From assembly GCA_023249105.1 (NCBI GenBank), contig JAHFDG010000026.1, positions 1-50,989 on the forward strand: a DNA stretch of 50,989 nucleotides, read 5' to 3'. The notes beneath the pieces are model-generated. The model was not told the DNA's origin and ran no database searches. It worked only from the letters and a program-made list of their open reading frames with translations. This DNA is from Candidatus Methanoperedens sp. Its GTDB lineage: Archaea > Halobacteriota > Methanosarcinia > Methanosarcinales > Methanoperedenaceae. This document shows positions 23,771-32,038 of the stretch, in pieces; the first letter of the stretch is position 1; every line of letters starts with the position of its first letter. A program made the position numbers and the translations under genes.

Positions 23771-23790
23771 GGCCGCTTGGTTACCCCCGC
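23753..23790 (-). pseudogene. 5' part of tRNA-Leu(CAA), split by integration
   Basis: On the minus strand these are tRNA nucleotides 1-38: acceptor GCGGGGG, D arm, and the anticodon stem and loop up to CAAG. The sequence then runs into AT-rich element DNA. The native promoter, to the right, is kept, so transcription would run through this fragment into the complete tRNA at 23702-23620. Confidence 0.85.
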
Positions 23791-23941
23791 ATGGGGCGGT
23801 GCTGAATTATCCTGATTAAACTTAAGGATGTCGTTAATTCATGCAACATGTCCAAAAGTATTAAGTATCCATTGCTCTATTTAACGCATGATTTTGTGAA
23901 CTTATTCACAATTTTAATCATATTAACCTGGAGGAAATTAT

Positions 23942-24529
23942 TTGGCAGTAACAAAGACAGAAGGCTGGAAAGCAAAATCATGGTACAACTTAGTTGCACC
24001 TGATATGTTCGGAAAAACAAATATCGGAGAAACCGTGGCTGATGTGCCCGAAAAATTAATCGGTAGGATAGTTGAAATAACCCTCGGGGAATTGACAAAC
24101 GACCTTTCAAAGCAGAATACCAAACTGATTCTGAAAATCGACCGCGTTGGCGGGGATTCGGCATATACGAAATATATGGGGCACCAGTTGACACAGGATT
24201 ACCTGCGCTCCCTTGTTAAGAGACAGACCTCGGCTGTTGAGACAAACATCTCTGTAACCACAAAAGACGGCTATACACTGAGAGTAAAACCGTCCTGTTT
24301 CACAATTAAAAGAGCACGCGCAAACCAGGTCAAAGCTATCCGCCAGATAATGAATCAAGTCATTGCGGCAAAAGCGAAAGAACTGGATATGGAGCAATTT
24401 GTCCAGGATGTTGTAACAGGAAAACTTTCTGCGAGTATTTATCACGATGTCAAACCCATCTATCCTCTTCGCAGGGTAGAGGTCAGGAAGACGGAAATAG
24501 AGGCTGAGCCTGTCGCTGTAGCCTCATAA
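23942..24529 (+). CDS. rps3ae: Ribosomal protein eS1 (S3Ae)
   Basis: This is a small-subunit ribosomal protein of archaea and eukaryotes. The 195-residue product shows the family order: AVTKTEGWKAKSWYNLVAPDMFG, IGRIVEITLGELTND, KLILKIDRVGG, TKYMGHQLTQDYLRSLVKR, LRVKPSCFTIKRA and the terminal YPLRRVEVRKTEIE. The start is TTG, preceded by GGAGG at the right distance; no ATG fits. It is monocistronic and followed by a T-run. It lies outside the element, next to the tRNA insertion site. Confidence 0.95.
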   Translation: MAVTKTEGWKAKSWYNLVAPDMFGKTNIGETVADVPEKLIGRIVEITLGELTNDLSKQNTKLILKIDRVGGDSAYTKYMGHQLTQDYLRSLVKRQTSAVETNISVTTKDGYTLRVKPSCFTIKRARANQVKAIRQIMNQVIAAKAKELDMEQFVQDVVTGKLSASIYHDVKPIYPLRRVEVRKTEIEAEPVAVAS

Positions 24530-24530
24530 A

Positions 24531-24548
24531 TCTTTTTTTTTTAAATTT
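24531..24548 (+). terminator. T-rich terminator after rps3ae
   Basis: A run of nine T then further T-rich sequence starts within 10 bases of the stop, typical of archaeal intrinsic termination. The convergent ccmC gene ends just beyond it. Confidence 0.6.
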
Positions 24549-24558
24549 TTGGGACTTT

Positions 24559-25257
24559 TTATAAATTGTTCTCTCGTTTCAATTCATTTGTTTTTTCTTT
24601 CAACCGTTCATTCTCGATTTTCAACACTATTAGCGATGCTGCAAGCAGGAAATAAGCCGCAAAATTCAATAAAAGATAATATACTACAACTCCTCCTATG
24701 CCTCCCCCGCCTCCGCTCGGGCAGGGTGGCACCACACACGGATGCATCTTTGAATAGAATCGGACCGAAAGAAAGCTTATAGGCACGCTGATAAACCCGA
24801 TTATTCCGAAAACCGCAGATAATCTGGCTCTTTTTTCAGGTTCCTCAACCGCCTGGCGTACCATCAGGTAAGAGAGGTATATCAAAAAAAGAATGAGGGA
24901 AGTGTTAAGGCGGACATCCCATGACACCCAGTATGCGTTCCAGGCAGACCTTCCCCAGATTGACCCGCTTGCAAGGGTCAGGAACGCAAAAACAACACCA
25001 ACTTCTGCTGCTGATAGTGATATAATATCCCATTTTTGTTCCTTGCTTTTAAGATACAATATGCTTGAAATGAAAACAACCGCAAAACACAGGTACGCCG
25101 ATATCGCAATGGGGAGATGGAAATAGAATATCCTGAAATTATTGGGGTCGCCCGCTGCCGACCCTGGATCGATAGGAATTGGCGCTTTGAAAAACACAAG
25201 ATATGCTGAAACAAGAATTAATGCAGCCGTCAGGGTAAAAAGTATTTTCTTTCGCAT
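24559..25257 (-). CDS. ccmC: Cytochrome c maturation heme protein CcmC
   Basis: CcmC presents heme at the outer membrane face for delivery to CcmE. The 232-residue, six-helix protein carries the family's heme-handling Trp-rich motif as WGRSAWNAYWVSWDVRLNT (about residues 102-120), with conserved His in FYFHLP (about 45-50) and a second His in the loop KMHPCVVPPC. That loop is longer than usual and holds two Cys and a Gly run. It is in an operon with ccmB and ccmA on the minus strand, implying c-type cytochrome production. Confidence 0.9.
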   Translation of the reverse strand: MRKKILFTLTAALILVSAYLVFFKAPIPIDPGSAAGDPNNFRIFYFHLPIAISAYLCFAVVFISSILYLKSKEQKWDIISLSAAEVGVVFAFLTLASGSIWGRSAWNAYWVSWDVRLNTSLILFLIYLSYLMVRQAVEEPEKRARLSAVFGIIGFISVPISFLSVRFYSKMHPCVVPPCPSGGGGGIGGVVVYYLLLNFAAYFLLAASLIVLKIENERLKEKTNELKRENNL

Positions 25258-25305
25258 ATTCTTAAAATCTCCATGAATCTTAATAACATTATCCTTTCAT
25301 AATTT

Positions 25306-25995
25306 TCAATCTTCAATCGTATATTCAAACACAAGTTGTGCAACAATAAAGAAAATAATATCATATACTGCAAGTATCTGAAGTTCGCCGGAAATTTCGG
25401 AAAAATCACCAGAAGCCAGCATTATTCCTGTTGCAGTGACAGCCGAGAGTATCACGGGGATGAGGACCGGGAAAAGAATCACTGGAAGCAGGATTTCCCG
25501 CGTTCTTGTATTTACGGTAAGCGCAGAAAGAAGCGTGCCCACAAATATAAACCCGAAAGTCCCGAGAGCCACCACGACCAACAGGCCGGGAATATTTTTT
25601 ATGTCATAACTGAAAAGTACGATAAAAACCGGAATGGTGGTTATTTCCATCAGGAACATTAAAACGGCGTTCGATATGACCTTCCCGTTGTATATTTCGC
25701 TCCTGTCAACAGGGCAAAGCTTTAATCCTTCAAGGCATCCCTCTTCTTTTTCGCCGGCAAATGACCGTGAAAGCCCGAGCATCCCGGCAAAGGTGAATGC
25801 AATCCACAGCATTCCGGGCGCAAGTAAATCCACTACCTTTTTGTTGAGCACCTCTACCTCAAGAGTTGCTTCATTCCCGAAGGCATAACTGAAAATGACA
25901 ATCACAAGGAGAGCAAATATCATCATGGAATTGAGCATCTGCTTTGTGCGGAACTCGGCTCTTAAGTCTTTGATTGCGATTTCAAGGAATTTCAT
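25306..25995 (-). CDS. ccmB: Heme exporter permease CcmB
   Basis: CcmB is the membrane subunit of the CcmABC release complex. The 229-residue, six-helix protein has KDLRAEFRTKQML near the start and the family segments FAGMLGLSRSFAGEKEEGCLEGLKLCPVDRS and GTLLSALTVNTRTREILLPVILFP. Its ATG overlaps the ccmA stop by four bases, so translation is coupled. Confidence 0.92.
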   Translation of the reverse strand: MKFLEIAIKDLRAEFRTKQMLNSMMIFALLVIVIFSYAFGNEATLEVEVLNKKVVDLLAPGMLWIAFTFAGMLGLSRSFAGEKEEGCLEGLKLCPVDRSEIYNGKVISNAVLMFLMEITTIPVFIVLFSYDIKNIPGLLVVVALGTFGFIFVGTLLSALTVNTRTREILLPVILFPVLIPVILSAVTATGIMLASGDFSEISGELQILAVYDIIFFIVAQLVFEYTIED

Positions 25996-26699
25996 TTGCG
26001 CTCCTCCACGTGCTTTTCATAGATAGACCTGCACTGGAGAAGGTCTCTTATCTCGGATTCTGTCATTTCATGCGCAATATGCCCGTTTGTTAAAATAATA
26101 GCCCTGTCGCACATGGAAATGCCGCGCTCAATATCATGCGAGATGAGGATTCGCGTCTTATTATGCGCATTCATGCCGCCAAGTATCCTGTCAAACGTGG
26201 CGCTGGCATGCTGGTCAAGCCCGGTGTATGGTTCATCGAGAAATAGTATCGGCGGGTCATGGATTAGGGCTCTTGCGATTGAAAGGCGCTGTTTCATTCC
26301 CCTTGAAAATGTCCTCACGCGGTCATTTTTCCTGTATGTCAAGCCGACCTGTTTTATCAAGTCATCAATGCGTGTTTCAAGCTGCGGCGTATCATACATT
26401 TTCCCAAAGAACCGGAGGTTTTCAGCAGCCGTCAGTTCATGATAAAGGTATGTTTCATGCGAGATTACGCCGATTTTTTTCCTGATTTCGATAGGTTCCT
26501 CTTTGATGTCAATACCGTCGATGACGACCTTTCCTGCTGTCGGGCTTACGAGAGTGGACAGTATCTTGATAAGTGTGGTTTTCCCGGCGCCGTTCGGGCC
26601 GAATATCGTCAGGAATTCACCATCTTCTATTTTGAGATTGATTTTCCGGAGGACAATGTTGGTGCCGAATGCTTTTGAGAGGTTTTCAATAGAGATTAT
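25992..26699 (-). CDS. ccmA: Heme exporter ATPase CcmA, AUA start codon
   Basis: CcmA is the ABC ATPase that powers release of holo-CcmE. From 26699 the frame reads IISIENLSKAFG, Walker A GPNGAGKTT, Q-loop region with SHETYLYHELTAAENL, signature FSRGMKQRLSIARAL, Walker B PPILFLDEPYTGLD and switch His (ISHD): a complete 235-residue protein. No ATG, GTG or TTG occurs in frame before residue 101, and an in-frame TAG closes the frame 24 bases upstream. ATA at 26699, eight bases after CAGGAG, occupies the position of the family's initiator Met. Either AUA is used as start or a point change has weakened the gene. Confidence 0.88.
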   Translation of the reverse strand: MISIENLSKAFGTNIVLRKINLKIEDGEFLTIFGPNGAGKTTLIKILSTLVSPTAGKVVIDGIDIKEEPIEIRKKIGVISHETYLYHELTAAENLRFFGKMYDTPQLETRIDDLIKQVGLTYRKNDRVRTFSRGMKQRLSIARALIHDPPILFLDEPYTGLDQHASATFDRILGGMNAHNKTRILISHDIERGISMCDRAIILTNGHIAHEMTESEIRDLLQCRSIYEKHVEERK

Positions 26700-26847
26700 A
26701 TGGATTTCTCCTGCTTTTCTCTAAATAAACATGTTCAAGCTTTATATTTTGCTCTTTATAGTGATTGAATCAACTGATTTTTTTACCGGTGATTCATTAA
26801 CCATTAAATCTTTAATCATAAACGCTCATTTATTCAATGGTGATTTT

Positions 26848-28122
26848 ATTAAACCCATACTTCAGGTCGCTCTCGATGTTCTGGAAATAGACCGCGCGCT
26901 CCAGATTGCAAAAGAGGCGATAGAAGGCGGAGCGGACTGGATTGAAGCCGGGACGCCGCTAATCAAGAGCGAAGGCATGGATGCGATAAGAAAGTTGAAA
27001 GAAGCATTTCCCGGTTACGTTATCCTGGCTGATATGAAGACCATGGATACGGGCGCCATGGAAGTAGAGATGGCAGCCAAGGCTGGCGCCGATATAATCA
27101 TAATTCTTGGGGGTGCGGATAATTCCACAATCCAGGATGCTATCCGTTCGGCGCGCAAGTACGGGGTAAAACTTATGGCAGACCTCATTTCCACAGGCGA
27201 CCCGGCACAGAGAGCCATGGAATTAGAAGAATTCGGTATTGATTACATCAATATACACGTAGGGATTGACCAGCAGATGACGGGTGAAGACCCAATCAAA
27301 ATCCTGAAGAACCTTAAGCTCAGGACGCCAATAGCGGTTGCTGGAGGCATTGATGCGGAAAGTGCAGCATCAGCAGTGTTGAAAGGCGCGCGAATCGTTA
27401 TCGTGGGCGGGAATATAGTCCGTTCATCCAATGTTACAGCCTCGGCAAAAGAGATACGGGAAAGCATCGATAGACCCGAAATCGAAGAAGAAGCTGAAAA
27501 ACCAATCGACGAGAAAACGATTGAATTGCTAAAGAAAGTTTCAACGCCCAATATCTCGGATGCCATGCACAGGAAAGGCGCTATGCAAAACATCAGGTCA
27601 ATCTGCCCGGGAACAAAAACTATCGGAAAAGCTGTCACAGTCCAGACATTTCCAGGAGATTGGGCAAAAACCGTTGAGGCAATTGATGTTGCCAATCAGG
27701 GCGATGTTATCGTAATTTATAACGGCAGTCCACACGTCGCGCCATGGGGAGAACTTGCCACGTTAAGCTGCATAAATAAAGGAATTGCAGGCGTTGTTAT
27801 AGACGGCGCGGTGAGGGATGTGGACGATATCAGGCGCCTTAATTTCCCTGTTTTTGCAACTTCAATCGTACCGAATGCCGGTGAACCCAAGGGATTTGGG
27901 GAAATCAATGCGGAAATCCAGTGCGGCAACCAGACTGTAAAACCCGGCGATTTTATAGTGGGAGATGATAACGGCGTTGTTGTTATTCCGAAAGAAAGGG
28001 GATACGAGATTGCAAGGCGGGCAGTCGAGGTTGAAAAAAACGAGCGCAGGATACGCGATGAGATAAAAAGAGGGAAAACTCTCTCAGAAGTGCTGTACCT
28101 TGAGAAATGGGAGAAGAAATAA
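26848..28122 (+). CDS. 3-hexulose-6-phosphate synthase/RraA-like fusion, probable AUU start
   Basis: The N-terminal domain (first about 210 residues) is hexulose-6-phosphate synthase: [44 protein letters not shown], and [11 protein letters not shown]. In methanogens it runs the ribulose monophosphate path backwards to make ribulose-5-phosphate and formaldehyde. The C-terminal part (about 230-424) is RraA/aldolase-like: [44 protein letters not shown] and [15 protein letters not shown]. Family members start at the residue that is ATT 26848 here, with GGTGAT just before it. In-frame ATG 26731 and GTG 26761 would add unlike AT-rich extensions without ribosome sites. Confidence 0.85.
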   Translation: MKPILQVALDVLEIDRALQIAKEAIEGGADWIEAGTPLIKSEGMDAIRKLKEAFPGYVILADMKTMDTGAMEVEMAAKAGADIIIILGGADNSTIQDAIRSARKYGVKLMADLISTGDPAQRAMELEEFGIDYINIHVGIDQQMTGEDPIKILKNLKLRTPIAVAGGIDAESAASAVLKGARIVIVGGNIVRSSNVTASAKEIRESIDRPEIEEEAEKPIDEKTIELLKKVSTPNISDAMHRKGAMQNIRSICPGTKTIGKAVTVQTFPGDWAKTVEAIDVANQGDVIVIYNGSPHVAPWGELATLSCINKGIAGVVIDGAVRDVDDIRRLNFPVFATSIVPNAGEPKGFGEINAEIQCGNQTVKPGDFIVGDDNGVVVIPKERGYEIARRAVEVEKNERRIRDEIKRGKTLSEVLYLEKWEKK

Positions 28123-28264
28123 GGTAACATTAATTATTAATGAATACCATTGATACTTTTATAGGATAGAAGTGAAATAAGAAAAAGACAGTCTTAATTG
28201 TCATCATCAATAAATATATATATACCACTCCAATATACTAATCAAAAGGGAGAGTTTAAGAATT

Positions 28265-29140
28265 ATGGACCTCACACCAATCCAGAAAGAGATTTTAATT
28301 GCCTTGATTAACCTGTACAGGGCAAAAAAGCAAGCAATCAAAGGAGAAGATATAGCAGAGATCATAAAACGGAACCCTGGAACGGTCCGTAATCAAATGC
28401 AATCACTAAAGGCGCTTGGATTGGTTGAAGGAGTGCCTGGGCCCAAAGGCGGATATAAAGCAACAGGCATGACATATCGTGCTTTGAGTTTATCCGAAAT
28501 GGACAAAGAAACAACAGTGCCAATAAGACGGAATGATGAACTAATTGATAATGCCACTGCATCAGAAATCAGTTTTACCACTGTCAGGCACCCTGACCTT
28601 TGCAATGCTACGGTGCATGTTATAGGTGATATACGCAGATTCGATGTTGGGGACAGTATTTTAATAGGACCCACCCCTGTAAATAAACTTGTAATACGCG
28701 GCTCGGTCATTGGCAGGGATGATACCCAGAATTCAATACTATTCGTCATACAGGAAATGATATCCCTTCCCAAAAAACCCGTTAAAAACTATATCAGGGA
28801 AAATCCAATAACAATCCCATCGACAGCAACAATACAGGAAGCTTCAAGGATACTTGTCAAGAATAACATTCACGGGGCCCCTGTAAAAGATAAGGAGGGG
28901 ATAGTGGGCATAGTCACCTTTACCGATATAGGAAAAACACTTGCGGAAGGCAGGACAAGCCTGAAAATAAAGGACATAATGACAAAGGAAATAATTTCTG
29001 TTGACGGTGAAATGCCTCTTTACGAAGTTGTAAATGTATTCAATAAAGAAAAAGTTGGAAGGCTCATGATAAAGGTTAACGGGGAACTTGTCGGGCTTAT
29101 CTCAAAAACAGATATCTTAAGTAAACTCGCTGTTTATTAA
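28265..29140 (+). CDS. Winged-helix and CBS-domain regulator
   Basis: The 291-residue protein has an N-terminal winged-helix domain (TPIQKEILIALINLYR..., about 1-70), a middle domain with a GD-rich beta pattern (about 95-165) and a tandem CBS pair (about 175-291) with HGAPVKDKEGIVGIVTFTDI and GRLMIKVNGELVGLISKTDI. CBS pairs bind adenosyl ligands, so this looks like a transcription regulator that senses an adenine nucleotide or S-adenosylmethionine. Archaeal proteins with this layout are common but uncharacterised. A TATA box (aaatatatatatacc, about 28212-28226) lies upstream. Confidence 0.82.
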   Translation: MDLTPIQKEILIALINLYRAKKQAIKGEDIAEIIKRNPGTVRNQMQSLKALGLVEGVPGPKGGYKATGMTYRALSLSEMDKETTVPIRRNDELIDNATASEISFTTVRHPDLCNATVHVIGDIRRFDVGDSILIGPTPVNKLVIRGSVIGRDDTQNSILFVIQEMISLPKKPVKNYIRENPITIPSTATIQEASRILVKNNIHGAPVKDKEGIVGIVTFTDIGKTLAEGRTSLKIKDIMTKEIISVDGEMPLYEVVNVFNKEKVGRLMIKVNGELVGLISKTDILSKLAVY

Positions 29141-29167
29141 AAATGCTTTAAATGATGAATGCGGCAA

Positions 29168-29983
29168 TTACTGGGAGAATTTTGCCAGGCCGTTCTCATC
29201 ATCTTTTTTAAGTCTCTTTGTTATCTCGATAAGAGGATGTTTTGCATAATCAAGAATTTTGATATCAGATAATGAATGAAGACCTGATGTAGTGGCCGTT
29301 TTTTCCATACCGAGATGGATTTCATCCCCCAGCGGGATGACGTATGCATCCATCGTTTTTATCCCGAGTTTTTTTGCAGCTATGACCCTGTGATGACCAT
29401 CTACGAGAATAAGTTTATTGGTTTTTTTTATTACAACTATCGGCTCGGCAAGCCCCTTCTTTAGTTCGTATATCCTTCCATCAAGTTCATCTGCATAGAC
29501 TTTGGGCTGCGTGGGTACAAGTTCATCTATGTTGACGGTTTCACGAACTACATCCACATGTATATTATGGATTGCTTCAAGCGTCTTCTTGAGCGTCCAG
29601 ACTTTTTGCGGGCTGGTTCTCTCAATATGTGAACGGATGACATCGGAATTCGTGATAATGCCCCGCAAGTGCCCGTTCTGGTCTACGACAGGCAGTTTTG
29701 ATTTGCCCGACCTGAATATGACGCGCGCTACATCGCTCATCTCCATCTCGGTATCAGCGACAAGTATGTCCCTGGTCATGACATTCCCGATTTTCTCATC
29801 CAGTGGTTTTTCAAGCAAACTTGAAGCAGATACGTATCCTGTTACTTTGCTCTCCTCAACTACAGGAAAACCATCGTGCCCCGTCTTTCGAATCATATTT
29901 ATGACATCCTTGACGGTATTATCCGGAGAAACGGTATCTACGTCCTGTGTCATGTAATTCTTGACTTTTGGGTGGTCGGTCAT
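29168..29983 (-). CDS. CBS-pair plus ParB/SerK-like domain protein
   Basis: The N-terminal 120 residues are a CBS pair (VKNYMTQDVDTVSPDNTVKDVI; VMTRDILVADTEMEMSDVARVIF). The C-terminal part has a ParB/Srx-fold core with LAEPIVVIKKTNKLILVDGHHRVIAAKKLG (quoted in part). The DGHHR motif is shared with ParB-like proteins and with ADP-dependent free serine kinase (SerK) of Thermococcales, a member of that fold. A nucleotide-regulated serine kinase or a DNA/nucleotide hydrolase are both possible. It converges on the preceding CBS regulator. Confidence 0.75.
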   Translation of the reverse strand: MTDHPKVKNYMTQDVDTVSPDNTVKDVINMIRKTGHDGFPVVEESKVTGYVSASSLLEKPLDEKIGNVMTRDILVADTEMEMSDVARVIFRSGKSKLPVVDQNGHLRGIITNSDVIRSHIERTSPQKVWTLKKTLEAIHNIHVDVVRETVNIDELVPTQPKVYADELDGRIYELKKGLAEPIVVIKKTNKLILVDGHHRVIAAKKLGIKTMDAYVIPLGDEIHLGMEKTATTSGLHSLSDIKILDYAKHPLIEITKRLKKDDENGLAKFSQ

Positions 29984-30069
29984 GTTATTTGGTAAGTAAA
30001 CGGCTTTTCCCTTTTTAAAAGTATTGTATATACCAATCTTTATTACCTATTGGAATCAACCTCAAATGG

Positions 30070-30585
30070 GTGAACAATACGAGCGAACAAGACAAAATGC
30101 TTCTTCATATTTTAAAAGAGGCGATATCGATTGAGATATACGGCAGGGAGTATTATTCTATTTTCAGCGAGCTTGTCGAAGATGATAACGCAAAGTCTAT
30201 TTTCAAAGGACTTGCAAGGGATGAGGGGGAACACAGGGAACTTATCGAGAAAGAATACAAAAAAATATCAGGGAAGCCCGTTGATGTCGCAGAACTGGAT
30301 GAAGAAAACAGGGAAAAAGCAAAGCGGATTTTTCCGGACTCCATTGAGCCATTAGGCATCTCCGAGACAAAGGATGTCCTCGCGCTCGGGATACGGACTG
30401 AAAAAAGGTCTATTGAGCTATATTCAACCGGCGCGCAAAAAACTGATATCAAGTCCAGCAAGGATTTGTTCCTGAAACTCGTGCATTTCGAGAAGGAACA
30501 TAAAAAGACACTTGAGGATGCTTTATATTACCTTGAGCAGGAAGGCTCGTGGTATGGTTATTCTCCTCTCACTTTAGAAGGTTGA
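30070..30585 (+). CDS. Ferritin-like diiron protein (rubrerythrin N-domain type)
   Basis: The 171-residue four-helix protein carries the four diiron carboxylate motifs: EIYGREYY, DEGEH (Glu-x-x-His), EKRSIELY and FEKEH. Rubrerythrin relatives reduce peroxide or handle iron in anaerobes, but the usual C-terminal rubredoxin domain is absent. The GTG start is chosen because the frame has no ATG nearby; tatata about 40 bp upstream fits a short-leader transcript. It is six bases before the endonuclease IV-like gene, probably one operon of oxidative-damage functions. Confidence 0.82.
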   Translation: MNNTSEQDKMLLHILKEAISIEIYGREYYSIFSELVEDDNAKSIFKGLARDEGEHRELIEKEYKKISGKPVDVAELDEENREKAKRIFPDSIEPLGISETKDVLALGIRTEKRSIELYSTGAQKTDIKSSKDLFLKLVHFEKEHKKTLEDALYYLEQEGSWYGYSPLTLEG

Positions 30586-30591
30586 ACCTGA

Positions 30592-31443
30592 ATGGAACAC
30601 CTGCTTTTCGGAACTGCAGGCACACCATTAAGCTCAAAAGGAAATGACAGCCTGTCGGGAATCGGGCGCGTGCATGAATTGGGTCTTGGCTGCATGGAAC
30701 TTGAGTTTGTGCGCGGCGTGAAGATGGGAGAAAAGACGGCGCGCCGGGTTGACGAGAGCGCAAAACGGCTTGGTATTATCTTAAGCGTGCATGCGCCCTA
30801 CTACATCAACCTCAACGGCGAAGGCGAAACGCTCATCAAAAGCAAGGAAAGAATTATTAATTCAGCGCGAATAGGGCATATCTGCGGGGCAAAAAGCGTG
30901 GTAATCCATGCAGGTTTTATTCAGGGAGGTTCACGGGAAGCTGTGTATGATAGGATTAAAAAACAGCTAATAGTGATTCAAGAACAATTAATAAGCGAAA
31001 GTGTGGATATTACGTTGCGCATTGAAACAATGGGACGGGGTTCCCAGTTCGGAAGCCTGGATGAAGTTCTTAAAATCACAGAAATCGAAGGAGTATTGCC
31101 ATGCATTGATTTCTCTCACCTGCATGCGATAACAGGGAAATATAATTCAAAGGAAGAATTTGCCTCGATTCTTGCGCGCGTGGAAAACAGGCTTGGGCGG
31201 GAAGGACTTGACAATATGCATATACATGTTTCAGGAATAGAATATTCTGAAAAGGGTGAGAGGAAACATCTTGTGTTTTCCGAGTCGGATTTTAATTACA
31301 AAGAGCTTGCGCAGGCGTTTTCAGAGTTTAATATAAAAGGAACGGTTATCAGTGAAAGCCCGAATCTTGAAGTTGATGCGATGGCGCTGAAAAAAGAATA
31401 TGAGAGGATAAAAGGTCTCTCAGCCTTGCACTCAAGGTCATAG
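30592..31443 (+). CDS. Endonuclease IV-like (AP endonuclease family 2) TIM-barrel protein
   Basis: The 283-residue protein matches the xylose-isomerase-like TIM barrel of Nfo-type AP endonucleases, which repair abasic sites. It shows FGTAGTPLSS, LGLGCMELEFVRG, LSVHAPYYINLN, VVIHAGFIQG, RIETMGRGSQFGSLDE, LPCIDFSHLHA, MHIHVSGIEYSEKGERKH and ISESPNLEVDAM. The metal-ligand His, Glu and Asp residues expected in these motifs are present. The last residues (SALHSRS) merge with DNA that reads as part of the broken primase frame, so the extreme end may be altered by a rearrangement. Confidence 0.85.
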   Translation: MEHLLFGTAGTPLSSKGNDSLSGIGRVHELGLGCMELEFVRGVKMGEKTARRVDESAKRLGIILSVHAPYYINLNGEGETLIKSKERIINSARIGHICGAKSVVIHAGFIQGGSREAVYDRIKKQLIVIQEQLISESVDITLRIETMGRGSQFGSLDEVLKITEIEGVLPCIDFSHLHAITGKYNSKEEFASILARVENRLGREGLDNMHIHVSGIEYSEKGERKHLVFSESDFNYKELAQAFSEFNIKGTVISESPNLEVDAMALKKEYERIKGLSALHSRS

Positions 31444-31529
31444 ATATTCGGGAAGAGGAAGAGGAGCAAAAACAAACCAGAGCAGCGCAGCCAAAAGCAT
31501 CCCCAGCAGCGGTAAGGGGAGGTAAGTAT

Positions 31530-31760
31530 GTGACCGAGGAAGAAATCCAGAAGGCGAGGTCATATCCGATTGCCAGTATCATCGGGAGCAGAAAGTTGAG
31601 GACCTGCCCGTTTCACGATGATCAGGTACCAAGTGTGTCAGTGAACCGTAAGAAGAGCCTATGGCGGTGTTTCGCGTGCAGTCGCAGTGGAAATGTGATT
31701 CAACTTTTAAATGGAGATGGAGGGTATCAATTTCACAACCGCGGTGAGATGGCTTTGTAA
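31530..31760 (+). pseudogene. CHC2-type primase zinc-finger fragment (76 aa)
   Basis: From GTG 31530 the frame reads TEEEIQKARSYPIASIIGS, then CPFHDD-x15-WRCFACSRSGNVIQLL. This is the CHC2 zinc finger of DnaG-type primases (CxxH...CxxC), ending after one further turn without the catalytic TOPRIM domain. The same frame is open back to 31404 with an acidic stretch but no start codon. It looks like a remnant of a plasmid or virus primase. Translation is possible, but the gene is clearly partial. Confidence 0.65.
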
Positions 31761-31844
31761 CAAGTGAGAGGAAGTGCATTCTTGCATACAATATGACCTC
31801 ATCAACCTCTGCACAAACTCTGTTTATTAGTCAACATAAAAGCT

Positions 31845-31937
31845 TTATGCCTTTAACACCGGCAATCTCATAGCATTCAACATCACAAGAAAGGACATAT
31901 CCATATCTTCAAACGCCACTGCCATCAAGAGTGTCAT
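31845..31937 (-). pseudogene. C-terminal relic of a P-type ATPase
   Basis: A 30-codon frame reads MTLLMAVAFEDMDMSFLVMLNAMRL before a stop, resembling the last membrane helix of P1B-ATPases (compare LIVIVNALRLLR at the end of the ATPase at 33376). No more of the gene is present upstream. The remaining sequence at 31761-32038 is AT-rich and shows nothing else clear. Confidence 0.45.
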
Positions 31938-32038
31938 TATTCATTAATATTTAACTTGTTTTCTCTGGTCTTTGCAATTCTTTCATTATCGTTGAATCTC
32001 AGGGATGCTATTTAAAAATAAAATAGTGGCATAGCATT

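Noticed and set aside
8755-23790. Split tRNA genes joined by trans-splicing, as in Nanoarchaeum
   Set aside because: The two parts overlap by the 18-bp core and coincide with the ends of an integrated element that has a recombinase. Disruption by integration is the simpler account, and a complete tRNA with the same anticodon is present.
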